Source: Cordilura impudica
Lineage: Eukaryota > Arthropoda > Insecta > Diptera > Scathophagidae
Reading direction: 5' to 3'
Length of the DNA: 64,000 nucleotides
NCBI GenBank assembly: GCA_963682025.1
Contig: OY821522.1
Span: 25,721,253-25,785,252 of the forward strand
Positions within the stretch are counted from its first letter, which is position 1; the number at the start of each line of letters is the position of its first letter. The position numbers and the translations under genes were made by a program. Shown here piece after piece: positions 10,204 through 21,900 of this stretch. The notes beneath the pieces were generated by a model. It did no database searches. It was not told the DNA's origin and worked only from the letters and a program-made list of their open reading frames with translations.

Positions 10204-10560
10204 TTAATTTTGGTTTCCTTCGATAATCTCATCTTGAATTTCTTGGAGAATTTCTTCAAGTTCACCTTCCTTAAATATTTCAAACTGTAGTCTGTTGAGT
10301 TCAATGGTGTCCTTATGAGCAAAACATGTTGCTTCATTGTCATTTTCTAGAAGCTCTTCGCGTTCATTTCTCCAAGGCAGGTATAGCATTATCAATGCTC
10401 GAAAATAATCTCCTTTGTTGGTATCTACATTAAACGAGGGAAATCGAATGATAGAAGGGTTTTTCTTCTTATAAACATAGCCAGAGTTGTCTTTTAAATG
10501 AAGAGGTTCTCCAACACGATCAGTATTAATGTCATCATCCTCTAAGTAGTCGTCATCGTC
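10204..10560 (-). pseudogene. Helentron Rep-helicase linker region
   Basis: On the minus strand this reads through an acidic stretch, then IIRFPSFNVDTNKGDYFRA and MLYLPWRNEREEL. The Arg-Phe-Pro-x-Phe and Leu-Pro-Trp-Arg-Asn-Glu pattern is the conserved segment between Rep and helicase in animal Helitrons and Helentrons. The tail is rich in Glu and ends in a stop before the helicase frame. Confidence 0.7.
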
Positions 10561-10572
10561 TTCTTGTTGACG

Positions 10573-11394
10573 TCAAGAGTTTATACGTAGCGATCTCGAA
10601 TATCTGTAGTATGCTGCAAAATATGCTAAGCAAGTATTGTCTATTGAATCTGGACGTTGACTGTAATGGTCAAGAAGATTCGGTTGAAACACATTTGTTG
10701 AATCATTTGGAAGATTTTCGAGGTCCTGTCTGGGTTTAATAATCCGAACCCGCTTCTCTACAACAAGAGTGTTTACATAAACTTCTGCATTGCTGCTTTG
10801 AGATAGATGCATCCCAAGAATATTACATGGAGCTTCTTGTGCAGAAACTTCCGATGCAGAAATAAATCTGTTTCCAATATGCTGAAGTCTTTGCTTCACT
10901 GAATAATTTCCATTCCTTATCTCATCCATTGCTTCCTGTAGCAATCTGGAAACACCTCTATGGGATTTATTTATATAATTAACTATATATGCAACACACG
11001 CATATGCATCTAGCACAAATTGGATGTCCATATTCGCCCTTTGCATCGCCAATATTTTTGTATTGAAGGCATTCGTGGCCTTATCTTTGAAAGTTCTTTT
11101 CAAAAATATTTGAGGCTTCTTAATTGATGACCTTAACGCCAGATTATATTCCTCATGCGTTAAGTTTATGCGCTCGTCCCTTAAAAACTGATCATAAGTT
11201 TCAAGGCGGCTTAATTCCTCAACAGATAACTTCGCGTTAAGTAAATTTTGAATCTTGTCATAGTTACCGTGATGCTTATCTAATTCGACTCCATCTATGT
11301 TTTCAGGCAGAGGCAAAAGTATTTCAGTACATGAAAGAGGCGGGTATGGTATATGGAATCTGCATACTTTTTTCCGCGAATTTCTCGCTGACAT
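10573..11394 (-). pseudogene. Helentron Rep C-terminal part with two-tyrosine motif
   Basis: The 273-residue frame carries YIVNYINK at residues 136-143. Tyr136 and Tyr140 are the catalytic pair of the Y2 Rep nuclease, followed by SHRGVS as in other Helitrons. CRFHIPYPP near the start is part of the conserved core. The preceding HVH motif is in another frame (11552-11560), so Rep is split. Rep nicks and joins DNA ends in rolling-circle transposition. Confidence 0.82.
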
Positions 11395-11700
11395 GACCTA
11401 GTGTGATTGTGTTCTTGAAAAGATATATAATTTTCCACTTCTGTAATACTTGAATCAGTAGTTACAAATTTGTCAATAAAACGCACAACTTCAGGAAAGG
11501 TAGTTGGGTCTGACAAATTAATTATTAGAGCGTTTTCCAGCCAATATATCCGTGCACATGAGGTGAACCTCTTTGTTGAAATTCAATTCTCCAATACAAT
11601 TTAATAACTTTATTTTCATCGAAGACACCTCCATTAGCTTTAAAGTGCTTAAAAAGATGCCTGATTCGTTGGTCAAAGTAGCGGGAACATGTTAAGGGTC
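11395..11700 (-). pseudogene. Helentron Rep catalytic core with HUH motif
   Basis: Translation of the minus strand from about 11700 gives GPLTCSRYFDQRIRHLF and later RIEFQQRGSPHVHGYIGW. HVH, encoded by 11552-11560, is the metal-binding HUH signature and RGSPHVH is its usual Helitron context. A TAA follows near 11527, then SDPTTFPEVVRFIDKFVTT continues to about 11400. This segment connects the WPEL region upstream with the two-tyrosine region downstream. Confidence 0.82.
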
Positions 11701-12281
11701 CATTCGAATTAAATTATATTTTTCCAGCGTCGTGTAACTCATCGCCTCTTCTTCCGAAATGTCTTTATCTTGTAAGACTTTTGCCAAAATCACTTATAAC
11801 TCCGGCCATTGCGATTCGGCTGCGGACAGTGTTATAAAAAAGGTTGGCAGGCCAAATCGACGAATCATCGCCATTACCTTTTTCTTCTCTCCTTCCCAAT
11901 GGGCAGGAGAGGAACGAATTCCTTTTAAATATGATATCCTTCATCATGTTGCACTAAATTTTGAACATAATTTTCGTCCAACATGTTCCCTGCCGTATGT
12001 ATATTGGGTCCTCGTTTCTTCCGTAAGCAAGTTGATATACTGCTCTTTATTCTTGACAGCTCCACTTTCTTATAAGAGTATAAAACTTTATCAACTCTTG
12101 CGCACCGCCTGTCGTAACGTCTTACCTCGGACTTAACTATTTTTCCTACAGTGGATCTGCATGCCCGCTTTACACCGCAATATATAGTTGGATAGGACAG
12201 CTCTTCAGAGTCTTCATCTGCAATAATATCTAGCGGTCGTTGTCCTTCACCCGGAGCCACAGAAATCCTACCCATTGGCAA
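11701..12281 (-). pseudogene. Helentron helitron-like N-terminal domain and WPEL motif
   Basis: The 12281 frame reads VAPGEGQRPLDIIADEDSEE and then LSYPTIYCG, matching the helitron-like N-terminal domain that precedes Rep. After a frame change, about 11798-11860 encodes FITLSAAESQWPEL, the strongly conserved block before the HUH motif. A stop follows WPEL. The plus-strand frame 11759-12136 is a shadow. Confidence 0.85.
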
Positions 12282-13048
12282 ATTTTCTATGGGATTATTT
12301 TCTAGTAATGTCTCTTGAGGGTTAAATTCTTCAACTGTATCTAAATCTAAATTTTCATTTATTAATCTGTTAACTACATCTTCATCTTCCCTATTTGAAA
12401 TAAACTGAACTTCCTCATCAGATCCTATGTTATTTAACCACTCATTAGAAATTTTAATCTAATGTTTTCTATATAAATCTATATTTACTCAGTAAACAGC
12501 AGCTTCTAAAACTTTTGCGGGTCTAATTACCTCTATCATAAAACTATGGTTATACTCTAACTTGCGTTTTAGGTAAACTTGAATAACTTCAGTTTGATAG
12601 AAGGTTCTCTGAAGGACACTAACAGTTCTATCAAGTTGAATGGGGACATTTACAACCGCACCTCTTACAGCACATTGGCGTTGTAACCTAAAGAAACTAT
12701 TCTCGTAAAGGGAATTCTTGGAGCTACAAACCTTTCCTCTAAAGCGGTTAAGCCATCAAGTTCATTCGGAATAAATGGAAAATGTAGTCCGTTATACAGA
12801 CATATGGTGGGAATTCTTCCACCCTTATCTATTTTAAAGCAAGTAGTGCAAAAATCATATATATTGGTTTCAGATGGAAAAATTTCAGATAAGAAAAAAC
12901 TTGAGTCAAATTTGGAAAATGTCTTTATTTAGTTTTTTTTACTTGGTTAGGAAACCAAAGACCCCAACACAAACACAAACTACTGTTGGACCTTTCTTAA
13001 CATTTGCATTAAATTCTCTTAACATTCTCAGTGTATGCCTCGCTACAT
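12282..13048 (-). pseudogene. Helentron Rep N-terminal region, DUF6570-like
   Basis: Broken minus-strand frames contain CTTCFKIDKGGRIPTICLYN, then FPFIPNELDGLTALEER and FVAPRIPFTRI, then CAVRGAVVNVPI. The Cys pair, the Asn-Glu-Leu-x-x-Leu-Thr-x-Leu-Glu-Glu block and the Arg-Gly-x-Val-x-Asn-Val-Pro block are typical of the region upstream of the helitron-like N domain in insect Helitrons. There are several stops and frameshifts, the densest near 12870-12960. Confidence 0.7.
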
Positions 13049-13774
13049 CTTCCTCTAAAAGTAGATTGACTCGGGTGAAAGTCCCTGTCTAATTTGTCTA
13101 TTTCGTCGTGCTTGCCTCTCATTTTCATTCGCGTGATTTAAAGGGTTCATTCGACAATTAAGCATTCGGTTTAAATCATCCGAATGAATTCGCGCTTCTC
13201 TCCTCAATTGACGCCGAGAACTGCTGTTACGATCCCGTTCGGCAGTGCGGTTGACAATATCAGATCTTCTAATAGAATGTGCTAACGAATCTCGTTCACG
13301 TTCAATTTCTCTGAATTGTAAATCAAGACGATGTATAGAATGTTCGAGTGTATTACGTTCTTGTTCTAAGGTGCGATTTGCAGGATCCGATCTCCTAATT
13401 AAATGTGCAACCGAATCACGTTCACGTTCAATTTCTCTGAATTCTAAATCTTCACGATGTATAAAATGTTCAAAGGTATTACGTTCTTGTTATAAAGCGC
13501 GGTTTGTAGGATCCGATCTCCGTATGAAATGTGCTACAGAATCGCGTTTGCGTTCATTTTCTCGACGTCCCGAATTGTTTGATCTTCTAAGAGAATGAGA
13601 TAATCGATCTCTTTCTCGTTCGCGATCTCATAGTTCTTGGTTTTCCCTACGCGATGTTAAATTCTGGAAATTTGCAATCCTATCATTTCCCACATTGCGT
13701 TCGCGAAAATTGACTAGCGATTGTCTAACGGATTGCCGACGTTGCGCACTCGATTGTTTTCGGAGTTTTGGCAT
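13049..13774 (-). pseudogene. Helentron Arg-rich N-terminus with 40-residue repeats
   Basis: The ATG at 13772-13774 opens MPKLRKQSSAQRRQ. From about 13600 to 13240 three diverged units of about 120 bp encode a charged repeat around AHLIRRSDPANRTLEQERNT and EFREIERERDS. Such Arg/Glu-rich, probably coiled-coil starts are common at the N-terminus of Helitron Rep proteins. Stops at about 13628 and 13490 and one at about 13048 break the frame. The ATG choice rests on the basic start and the stop-rich A/T sequence before it. Confidence 0.65.
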
Positions 13775-14718
13775 ATTTATAAAAAAAAACTATTTTGAAA
13801 AAAAACTGTCAGTCGGTAAAAGAAATAAAAACAAAAAAAAAATAATACATAAAAAAATACAATAACACATATATATGTATATATGCGAGTATATCAATTG
13901 GTTTTTTCATCTTCTTTCCTATTAAATATTTTTATTACTCGTAAATAAAATATATACTTATTTCAAGAATTAAACTTTTTTTAATAAATAGCAACATTAG
14001 CTATGTATGTTGAGCAAGTCCTTCTACAGGACACCATATACCTTTGGGTTTGGTTTGGTCATGAATATCAATAGCAAATAAGCATTGAAGTTGTCTCTGA
14101 GAGTGTCTTTAGATAATCATTTCTATAACAAGATCACTTCTAAACAGTTTTCTAGAGAAAAAACGTCAAAGGTTATTTATAATAATATTTAAATGGAAAA
14201 GAAACAGCATCATACATATGTATATTGAAATATGTAGAAAACACGTATATAATGAACATTTTTTTTCAAAAAGTCGTTAGATGCTCTTCATTTTTCTGCA
14301 AAAAAAAGTCTCAGATTCTGAACATTTCTTACATTTTTAAAGCACCCTCATATTCATAAAATAATCCCTATTCTGAAGATTTTCTGTAGAAAAACAGTAT
14401 CTCATCTTGAAAATCCGTTTCATATTCCGTATTGTTTTTGCTTGCTCTTAGGGAGAGGTCGTGTTTTTGCAAATCATCCACAAAAAGTGAAATTCTATAA
14501 GTTTAGAAGTGTTCAAAAAATCTGAAAAAGTGTCATTCAAGTGCTCTTAAAAAATACAATTCATAAAAACCTCTAAAAAAAAATATAAAAAAACCCTGTA
14601 TAAAGGCATTATTTAAAATTTAAAATATACACAAAAATAAGCACTTTTTTCATAAAAATACATACACCACAAACATAATAAGAAAACAAATCTAAAAAAA
14701 CTAAACAAAAACAAAACA
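13775..14718. other. AT-rich spacer between Helentron and LINE
   Basis: It should contain the Helentron 5' end and the LINE 5' untranslated region, but I can place neither boundary. No DINE-like 5' end (TATACCC...) is visible next to the Helentron start codon. There are no coding signals. Confidence 0.5.
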
Positions 14719-15750
14719 ATGAGTCTAACCGTTGAAAAACTAATCTGCAGTCAGTGCAACTCCAACATTTTAACAACAAATTATGTGAATTGCTCTAACT
14801 GCAACTCTTCATATCACTTCTCCCCCTGTTGTGCATTAAACGAAAAAGCATAAAACAATATGGCTATTGACAAAAAATCCGAATGGAGATGTCATCGGTG
14901 CAAAGTTCGAACAAGGTCGGAATCGAACAGCGCTTATCAAACCATAGTGTTTGAAGACATATCCCAGCAAAAAAAGCAGAGAGAAGATGATGAGGAAAGC
15001 AATAGCTCAAGTAAAAAATTCAAAGACGCGCTAACACTAAACTCCTTAAATTCCGGTTTGTTTTCAGTGCAAACGGAACTAAAAGATTTAAAAAAATCAA
15101 CTGAACTCTTAAACAACACGGTCAGTGTAAATAATACGCAAAATTCGAATATAATAGATGAACTAAAAAAATCGATTACGGCTATGGCATCGTCTGTTAC
15201 ATCGCTAGCGACGCAAGTTAGCGACTTATATGAAAGAGAAGCTAAACAGGAAAAGAAAATAACTCAAATAGATAATAAAGTCAACCAATTGGATCAATCG
15301 CTACTAAAAAATAATATCGAAATAAAAAACGTATCGAATCCTGAATTAAGCGCTAATGACATTATAACTAAAATCGCAGCGTCAGTTAATGTTAAAGTAA
15401 ATAGCTTCGACATCAATAACGCTTATCGTGTGAAAAAAGCTGCAAACAAAACAATAATTGAATTCACAACCCTAAATAAAAAAAGAGAGTTTATGAGTAA
15501 AATTCAACGACACCGAATTGATGCCAGAATTGTCAACCAAGAAGATGAGGCTAATAGATTCATTTACATCAATGACCAACTCACAGCATATAATCGCCGA
15601 TTGCTTTGGTCTGCTAAAACAAAAGCTAAGGAATGCGGTTGGAAGTTCGTATTGGTACGATCTGGCTTTATATGCGCAAGGAAAAATGAAACATCTCCTC
15701 TAACTATGATCAACAACAATGCTGATATTGAATTGATAAACAATGCTTAA
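14719..15750 (+). pseudogene. LINE ORF1: PHD finger and FP-like RNA-binding protein, one nonsense codon
   Basis: The ATG at 14719 opens a PHD-like finger: CSQC at residues 10-13, CSNC at 25-28, His33, Cys37/38, then after an in-frame TAA (14851-14853) WRCHRC completes it. The rest (14860-15750, 296 residues) has a coiled-coil-like stretch, then IEFTTLNKKREFMSKIQ and IYINDQLTAYNRRLLW with KTKAKECGWKFV, the FP25K-like domain of CR1-type ORF1 proteins. The protein would bind LINE RNA. The stop lies inside the zinc finger, so initiation at 14860 would lose it. Confidence 0.75.
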
Positions 15751-15794
15751 AAACAAAAAGTAAAAAAAAAAATTATATAAAAAGCAAAATAAAA

Positions 15795-16956
15795 ATGAAT
15801 ACCACTAAAACCTTAACAGTTAATACTTTTAATGAAATTGATAATAAACTTCTAAGTTATCCCTTCTCAGTAATATGCATGAACATTCTCTCTCTAAGAA
15901 AACATTTTCACGCCTTTTTAACTACAATAAATAATATTATAGAAAAAATACGTTTCATAGTTCTTGTCGAAACAAATATTAAAAATGAAGAAAATCGTTT
16001 TTATAATATCCGTGGCTTCAATTCTATTTTTTTTTAACAGAGAAAAAAGCAAAGGCGGCGGTATTGTTGTATACGAAAAAGAAAATATTGTATGCACAGA
16101 AGTAAAAGTAGACACAACCTCGTTTGAATCGATACAACTAGAGTTTGATATAAATAATATACCCTTTTCCCTTCTTGCAATCTATCGACCACCAAAGTGC
16201 AATACAAGTTTGTTTATAACAGAACTTGAAAAAACTTTAAAAAAAATCAGAACAAAATAAAACATTGCTATTGTGGGTGATATGAATATGGATATTCTAA
16301 GTAATAAAAATACAGTAACAACTTACACCGACATGATTATGTCAAACAGGTTGCAGAGCCTAATAAACGAACCAAAAAGCTGTGACATTAAGAAAAATAC
16401 ACAAACATGTATCGACCACTGTATAATTAAAACCGTTCGAACTCAAACATCGATTAGTGCTGCAGTAATTAAAACAAACATATCTGATCACTTCTCTACG
16501 TTTTGTTGTATTGAACATAATTCGGCATGCAACAAAACCAATAATCAGAGATCCCCAATATGTGTTCAAGAGAACACATGTATAAGCACACATAAAGTTA
16601 ATAAAATCATAAATGAAACTAATTGGAACCATTTAATTACTCAAAACAATGCAAATGATATCTATAATAACATTTATAAAAAATTTAGCGAAATATACGA
16701 AAAATCAAAAGTAAATAAAAAAACAACCAAAAAAAGATCTACGTATCCGTGGATCACTGATGAACTAGTGAAGTGTTGTGAACAAAGGGATAAACTTTAT
16801 AAAAAATGGTTTAATAACAGAAGAAATCTAACTCATGAAAATGAATATAAAAAGTTCAGAAACATAGTAAATAAAAAAATTTTAAATGAAAAAAACAAGT
16901 TCTATAGAAAAAAATTTTTTGAAAATCTAAATAATCCGCGGGTAATTTGGCAATAA
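15795..16956 (+). pseudogene. LINE ORF2, AP endonuclease and spacer
   Basis: The start at 15795 reads NTFNEI and SVICMNILSL. The metal-binding Glu is in LVETNI, then a frameshift in the T-run near 16027 leads to GGGIVVYE, AIYRPPKCN and, past an in-frame TAA at 16258-16260, AIVGDMNMDIL and NISDH. These are the endonuclease motifs that nick target DNA to prime reverse transcription. The spacer that follows is Lys/Asn-rich with PWITDELVKCCEQRDKLYKKW. A missing base near 16949 moves the next part out of frame. Confidence 0.8.
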
Positions 16957-18925
16957 TAAATGAGATCAACGGTAAGATTTCTAATAACATAGATGATATA
17001 ATCTTAAAAAACTTTAAAAACTCGGATATTAAAAACATTTTACATAACTTTGCGACGAATTTTAATGAAAATACCTTAAAAATTATTCACACATGTGATG
17101 TAAAAACAAATGTGCACCCAGAAATGACTCTACAAAACTCGATGTATATTGAACAAACAAACGAAGAGGAAATTTTCAATATACTAATAAAATTAAATCA
17201 AAATAAAAGTCCAGGTATAGATGGAATCAGACCCAAAGACATAAAAAATAATGCTACAATATTAACACCGGTAATAACAAAATTAATAAATCAAAGTATA
17301 AACTCTTCAGTGGTTCCAAAACTATTAAAAACTTCCGTTATCAGGCCCATATATAAAAGCGATATAAAAGATAATGTTAATAATTACAGACCAACAGCCA
17401 TACTATCAGTGATCGAAAAGGTATTGGAAGAAATTATTGTCAAGAGACTTAATAAATTCTTAAATAAATTTAAAATAATACATCCAAACCAGTTCGGCTT
17501 CCAAAAAGGAAAAAATATAAATAAGCTTCTTGGTAAACTCGCACATAAAGTAAATAACGCTCTCAGCAATAACAGTGTTTAGTGCTATTTATCGATTTCA
17601 GTAAGGCATTTGATACCTTATCACACACAAAACTTCTATCAATACTAGAAAGAAATGGAATACGAGGAAATGTTTTATCCTGGTTTGCGGACTACTTAAA
17701 CCTCCGAAGTTATTGCGTAAAAATTGAAAATAAATATAGCAAAGAAATGAAATCAAACCACGGCGTCCCACAAGGATCGAAACTAGGCCCTCTACTATAT
17801 CTAGTATACGCAAACGATATGCTTAACACTCTAAAAGAATGCGACACTTACGCATATGCTGATGACACAGCAATTGTTGTGATAAATAAAAACGTGGAAA
17901 CTGCTACGAAAATTATGCAAAATCAACTCGATAACGTATCTAAATGGTGTCATGACAACGGTCTAATAATTAATGCATCTAAAACAAAGCTAATGCATAT
18001 CAGACAACCACACGTGAAGCAGATCAACATAAGACTAAAATATCACGATATAAAATGCATACACAACAGAACAAATCACATAAACGATCGTTGCAATACT
18101 ACTATTGAATTAGTTAACATATACAAATATCTAGGAATGCATGTAGATAGCTCCTTTAAATGGAAGACGCACATCAAAGAGTTTCAAAACAAACTACGGA
18201 AAACTGCATATTCACTATACCAACTCAGCTATGCTGCAACAAACACCGTACTACGTCAGGTTTACTACTCGTTGGCGGAATCGTACATACGGCACGATAT
18301 ATCTGCGTGGGGAAGCTCGTCACATTGTAAGAGTCTTCAACATACACAAAATCGTCTTCTCAAAATTCTTCTAAAAAATCAAGAAAACACAGAATCTAGT
18401 TCTAACTACGTCGCTGATAGCAACATCAGAAACAACCGCAACAGTCTACAATCAACTGAAACTAACACACGAAGTAACACCAGTAATCGAATTAACACCA
18501 CAAACACACTCAATACTCCAGCGAATGGAGTTAATACAATTAGTAACACAACAAACTACATTTTACCGGAAAACAATGAACAGCGTGTTTTTAGCAACAA
18601 TAACATGCTTATAAACACTAATAGACAGCCGAAAAATCTATCACGCCAACTTAATGTATTGAACATCAAAAATATATATCGACTAACACTTCTGTTGGAC
18701 CTAAACGACTCCCAGCTTCTTCAACCAATTGATCACCAATACAACACCCGACTCCGCTCAAGAGGTCGACTTAAAATTGAGACTACAAGGAACAGCTACG
18801 GTGACCGAACCTTGAAAGTAATATTGCCAAGGATCTACAATGAAATGCCAACAAGCCTAATGAATATTTCAGATAAGTCTAAAATTAAAAAATTGTTTAA
18901 AAAATACTTAATATCTTCACAATGA
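16957..18925 (+). pseudogene. LINE ORF2, reverse transcriptase and C-terminal domain
   Basis: The first piece (to about 17580) has NKSPGIDGI, PIYKSD and NYRPTAILSVIEKVLE, then QFGFQKGKN. After a frameshift at about 17580, LFIDFSKAFDTL, HGVPQGSKLGPLLY and AYADDTAIV give palm motifs A, B and C with the YADD catalytic pair intact. GLIINASKTK and YLGMHVD follow. A long Asn/Thr-rich linker (about 18390-18640) precedes a C-terminal block with YNTRLRSRGRL and a NSYGDRT-LPRIYNEMP pattern common in this LINE group. Confidence 0.85.
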
Positions 18926-19042
18926 AATTAATCTTGCAATAATTTAATGTAACAAGCCATAAGGCTTCGCGGGTTTTTAGTATTAAGGATTAATGTACAG
19001 AATAAATTAAATTATTAATAATAAAAAAAAAAAAAAAAAAAA
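18926..19042 (+). other. LINE 3' UTR and A-tail
   Basis: It contains AAGCCATAAGGCTTCGCGGG, in which AAGCC and GGCTT can pair as a small stem, and ends in about 21 A residues. This marks the insertion's 3' boundary. Confidence 0.7.
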
Positions 19043-19286
19043 ACAGTAATATGCAGCTATAATATTGTGATCGTGCTTCATAGAATTTCATCAGAAATTA
19101 TAAAAATCTTGTCGATAATGTCTTTTGGCGATTAAAACACTTAATTGCAACATACATACATACATATATATTCAACATTTTGAATACTATAAAAAAAATT
19201 GTGTTACATATGTATATCGCATTCCGTTGAAAGGTATTGAAAAAGTGTTTAAAAAACCTTTTTATAAACTTGTTGCAAAAAAAAAA
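19043..19286. other. Short intervening sequence
   Basis: Only a short CATA microsatellite near 19152-19170 is visible. Confidence 0.5.
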
Positions 19287-19812
19287 CAAGTAAGAAAATT
19301 AAAGTCGGTCTAGACCGACTATACAATACCCTATACCATGGTTTAGAGACCCTATCTCATAGGCCAAACTAACTGGACATAGGAAATAAGATAAACCAAA
19401 TTGGACTACTTATTAATGGATGTAATAAACGCATACAAACCCAATTTGAGTAAGATCTATATGATGATTTGGATTTTATGGCAATTAATGCGATTTCATA
19501 GGGGTTATTTGTATGGGGGCTAGGTCTGAACATGGACCGATTTTCACCAATTTCAATAGCGTTCATCCCATGGCCGATAAAAGCTTATATACCAAATTTT
19601 ATCAAAATATACTCATATTTGCGACCTGCAGTTTGATTACATGGTTTACATGGACACACAGACGGACGGACGGACGGACATAGTTAGATCCATTCGGATA
19701 GTGATTCTGAATCGATCGGTAAAATAAAAGATGGGTCTAGGTCAAATATTTTTGGTAGTTACAAACAGCAGCACAGTCATTATACCCAAACCACATAGTG
19801 GTATAGGGTATA
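19287..19812 (-). mobile_element. DINE-like element, GGTATAGGG subfamily, internally deleted
   Basis: Both ends match the element at 4670-5456: CAAGTAAGAAAATT and TCGGTCTAGACCGA on the left, CCACATAGTGGTATAGGG on the right, with the CGGACGGACGG block near 19662. It is about 260 bp shorter; the part with TTGGCTGCAGATATGAAAAA is missing here. Confidence 0.65.
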
Positions 19813-19816
19813 AAAA

Positions 19817-20380
19817 TTAGCATAAACCAAATTTGAGTGGCATTGTTAATTTTTTTGGCTGCAGATATGAAAAAGTTCATACCGGATGCTATATTTACAT
19901 GGGGACTAGGTCGAAAAATGGACCGATCCTGACCATATTTGGTAGTCACTTATATTTTGTTAAAATATATGCAAACCAAATTCGTTTTTTGATAGATTTA
20001 AGTGAAGATCGGGAAGCAGCTCTATATGGAGCCTATGAGTAAGAATTGTCGTATAGGGATTATTTTTGAACTACTGATTAATGGATATAATAAACACATA
20101 CAAATCCAATTTGACTGAGATCTATATGATAATTTGGATCTTATGGCAATTTATGTCGATTTCATAGGGGTCATTTGTATGGGGACTAGGTCTGAACACG
20201 GACCGAATTTCATTAATTTCAATAGCGTGCATCCTATGGCCGATGAAAGCTTAAATACCAAAGTTCATCAAAATATATTCATATTTGCGACCTGCTGTTT
20301 GATTAAAAGGTTTACATGGACACACAGTTAGAAACAGCAGCAAGTCATTATACCCAAACCAGATAGTGGTATAGGGTATA
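19817..20380 (-). mobile_element. DINE-like element, GGTATAGGG subfamily, 3'-truncated tandem copy
   Basis: It follows directly on the previous copy and has the body missing there (TTGGCTGCAGATATGAAAAA). It ends in AGATAGTGGTATAGGGTATA. The CAAGTAAG/palindrome end is absent, so it is truncated on the left. The arrangement is head to tail. Confidence 0.6.
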
Positions 20381-20619
20381 ATTATTCTGTTTGCGATTTA
20401 TAAAAATCAGGACTTGCATTGAAAAAAGGTATTATAAGACATATATGCTTCCATGCATCTTAAGAAATTAAAATGGAATCAAGAGCATTATATACTAAAC
20501 CACCGAAACATACTCGTAAAACACATTACTGATATCTAAAAATGTAAATTGTTTCAATCAAGATGGTTGTTAGAAATAAACCTGTTAGACGGCTTTTTTA
20601 AAATTGTAGTAAAAAATGT

Positions 20620-20904
20620 ATAAAAGCTATACTCCCAACCTGGGCGACGAACCGATGAACCACGGCTTCTCAGTTTAGCTCGCATACTGCTAACATAAGC
20701 CGACAATTCGCATCTCATGAACTAAAATGCTTATATTGTGTTGGGTTTGTATTTATAAATAAAACGTGATGGTTTTCTCGTTTTATTTCTATTTGTAATC
20801 TTAACATAAGTTATATTTTGTCTGTGAATAAATAATAAAAATATATTACAATATCTTTCTGGGCGGACATATAACTGAAATAAACTTCAAAATATATACT
20901 TTTA
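20620..20904 (-). other. Flank shared with the second Tpi pseudogene
   Basis: CTCAGTTTAGCTCGCATA, GCTTATATTGTGTTGGGTTT, AAACGTGATGGTTTTCTC and CAATATCTTTCTGGGC each have a diverged counterpart at about 50500-50705, in the same order. On the minus strand this is downstream of the Tpi coding remnant, so it may be its 3' UTR or 3' flank. Confidence 0.65.
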
Positions 20905-21312
<408 letters not shown>

Positions 21313-21895
21313 TTTTTTTAGATTTTCTGTACTTAGCGGCTTAACAACGAAATGGCTTCTTTGAATAATATTGTTTGTGAGGTGAATATATTTGCACCAT
21401 TTTAGTTTTGTAGTTCCAAATATAATATATGTATATCATTTGTAATGCAACACTAAAAGTAATTTCCAACTTTACAAACAGCATTACTTGCCTTCTTTTT
21501 TCATACTTTTTCTTAAAAATTGCGCCTTATTTAAAAAAAAAAGTGAATTTTGTAGGACTTTAAAAAAGAGCCATTCAAAAATTCACTTTCGTTATCAAAT
21601 TTTAATATCCACATACCTCAGTAAAAACTGTCCGAATAATCGAACAATGAAACCAACAAAAATAATATACATATGTAGTATTAAAAACACAATAACTAAA
21701 AGAAATCCCATACGGACGACGAACCGACGACTCACCGTTTACTGGTTTAGATGGCAACCCACTGACCTATACAGTCACTTAGCATCCCTACAAGAAATGA
21801 ATGACTGAAACTAACACATAAACAATTTTTGTACTAACACACTTGCAGTTTTTTTCTATTTAAAAACATATGACTGTCATTGTTGCTGTTGTAGA
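21313..21895. other. Flank shared with Tpi pseudogene B, then unassigned DNA
   Basis: 21340-21480 (GAAATGGCTTCTTTGAATAA, TATTTGCACCATTTTAG, CATTTGTAATGCAACAC) matches 51295-51475, extending the similarity upstream of the Tpi start. Beyond that, 21488-21808 is an open frame without recognisable domains. Confidence 0.5.
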
Positions 21896-21900
21896 GTTGT
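21799..21900. repeat. Dispersed repeat of about 80-100 bp (copy 1)
   Basis: GACTGAAACTAACACATAAA to CATATGACTGTCATTG and CTGTTGTAGAGTTGT. Its reverse complement, with a roughly 20-bp internal deletion, recurs at about 62099-62180. Confidence 0.7.

Larger units (their letters stand above)
7899..13774 (-). mobile_element. Autonomous Helentron (Rep-Pif1 helicase-endonuclease), decayed
   Basis: A 5.9-kb minus-strand coding tract shows in order an Arg-rich N-terminus, a CxxC/DUF6570-like segment, the helitron-like N domain, Rep with an HVH metal motif and a two-tyrosine motif, a Pif1-type helicase and a C-terminal AP-like endonuclease. An endonuclease after the helicase distinguishes Helentrons from canonical Helitrons. 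At least six stops or frameshifts break it. I found no convincing 5' terminus upstream of 13774. On the 3' side the tract ends against a DINE-1-like element. Confidence 0.85.
14719..19042 (+). mobile_element. CR1/L2-group LINE, near full length but decayed
   Basis: Order: ORF1 (PHD-type zinc finger, coiled coil, baculovirus-FP-like C-terminus), ORF2 (AP endonuclease, reverse transcriptase, C-terminal domain), short 3' UTR, A-tract at 19022-19042. An ORF1 with PHD finger and FP-like domain, and an ORF2 without RNase H, point to the CR1/L2/Daphne part of the Jockey superfamily; the exact clade is inference. At least five stops or frameshifts inactivate it. No target duplication was identified. 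Confidence 0.8.

Noticed and set aside
11759..12136. 125-codon plus-strand frame
   Set aside because: It lies opposite the conserved Helentron Rep motifs on the minus strand.
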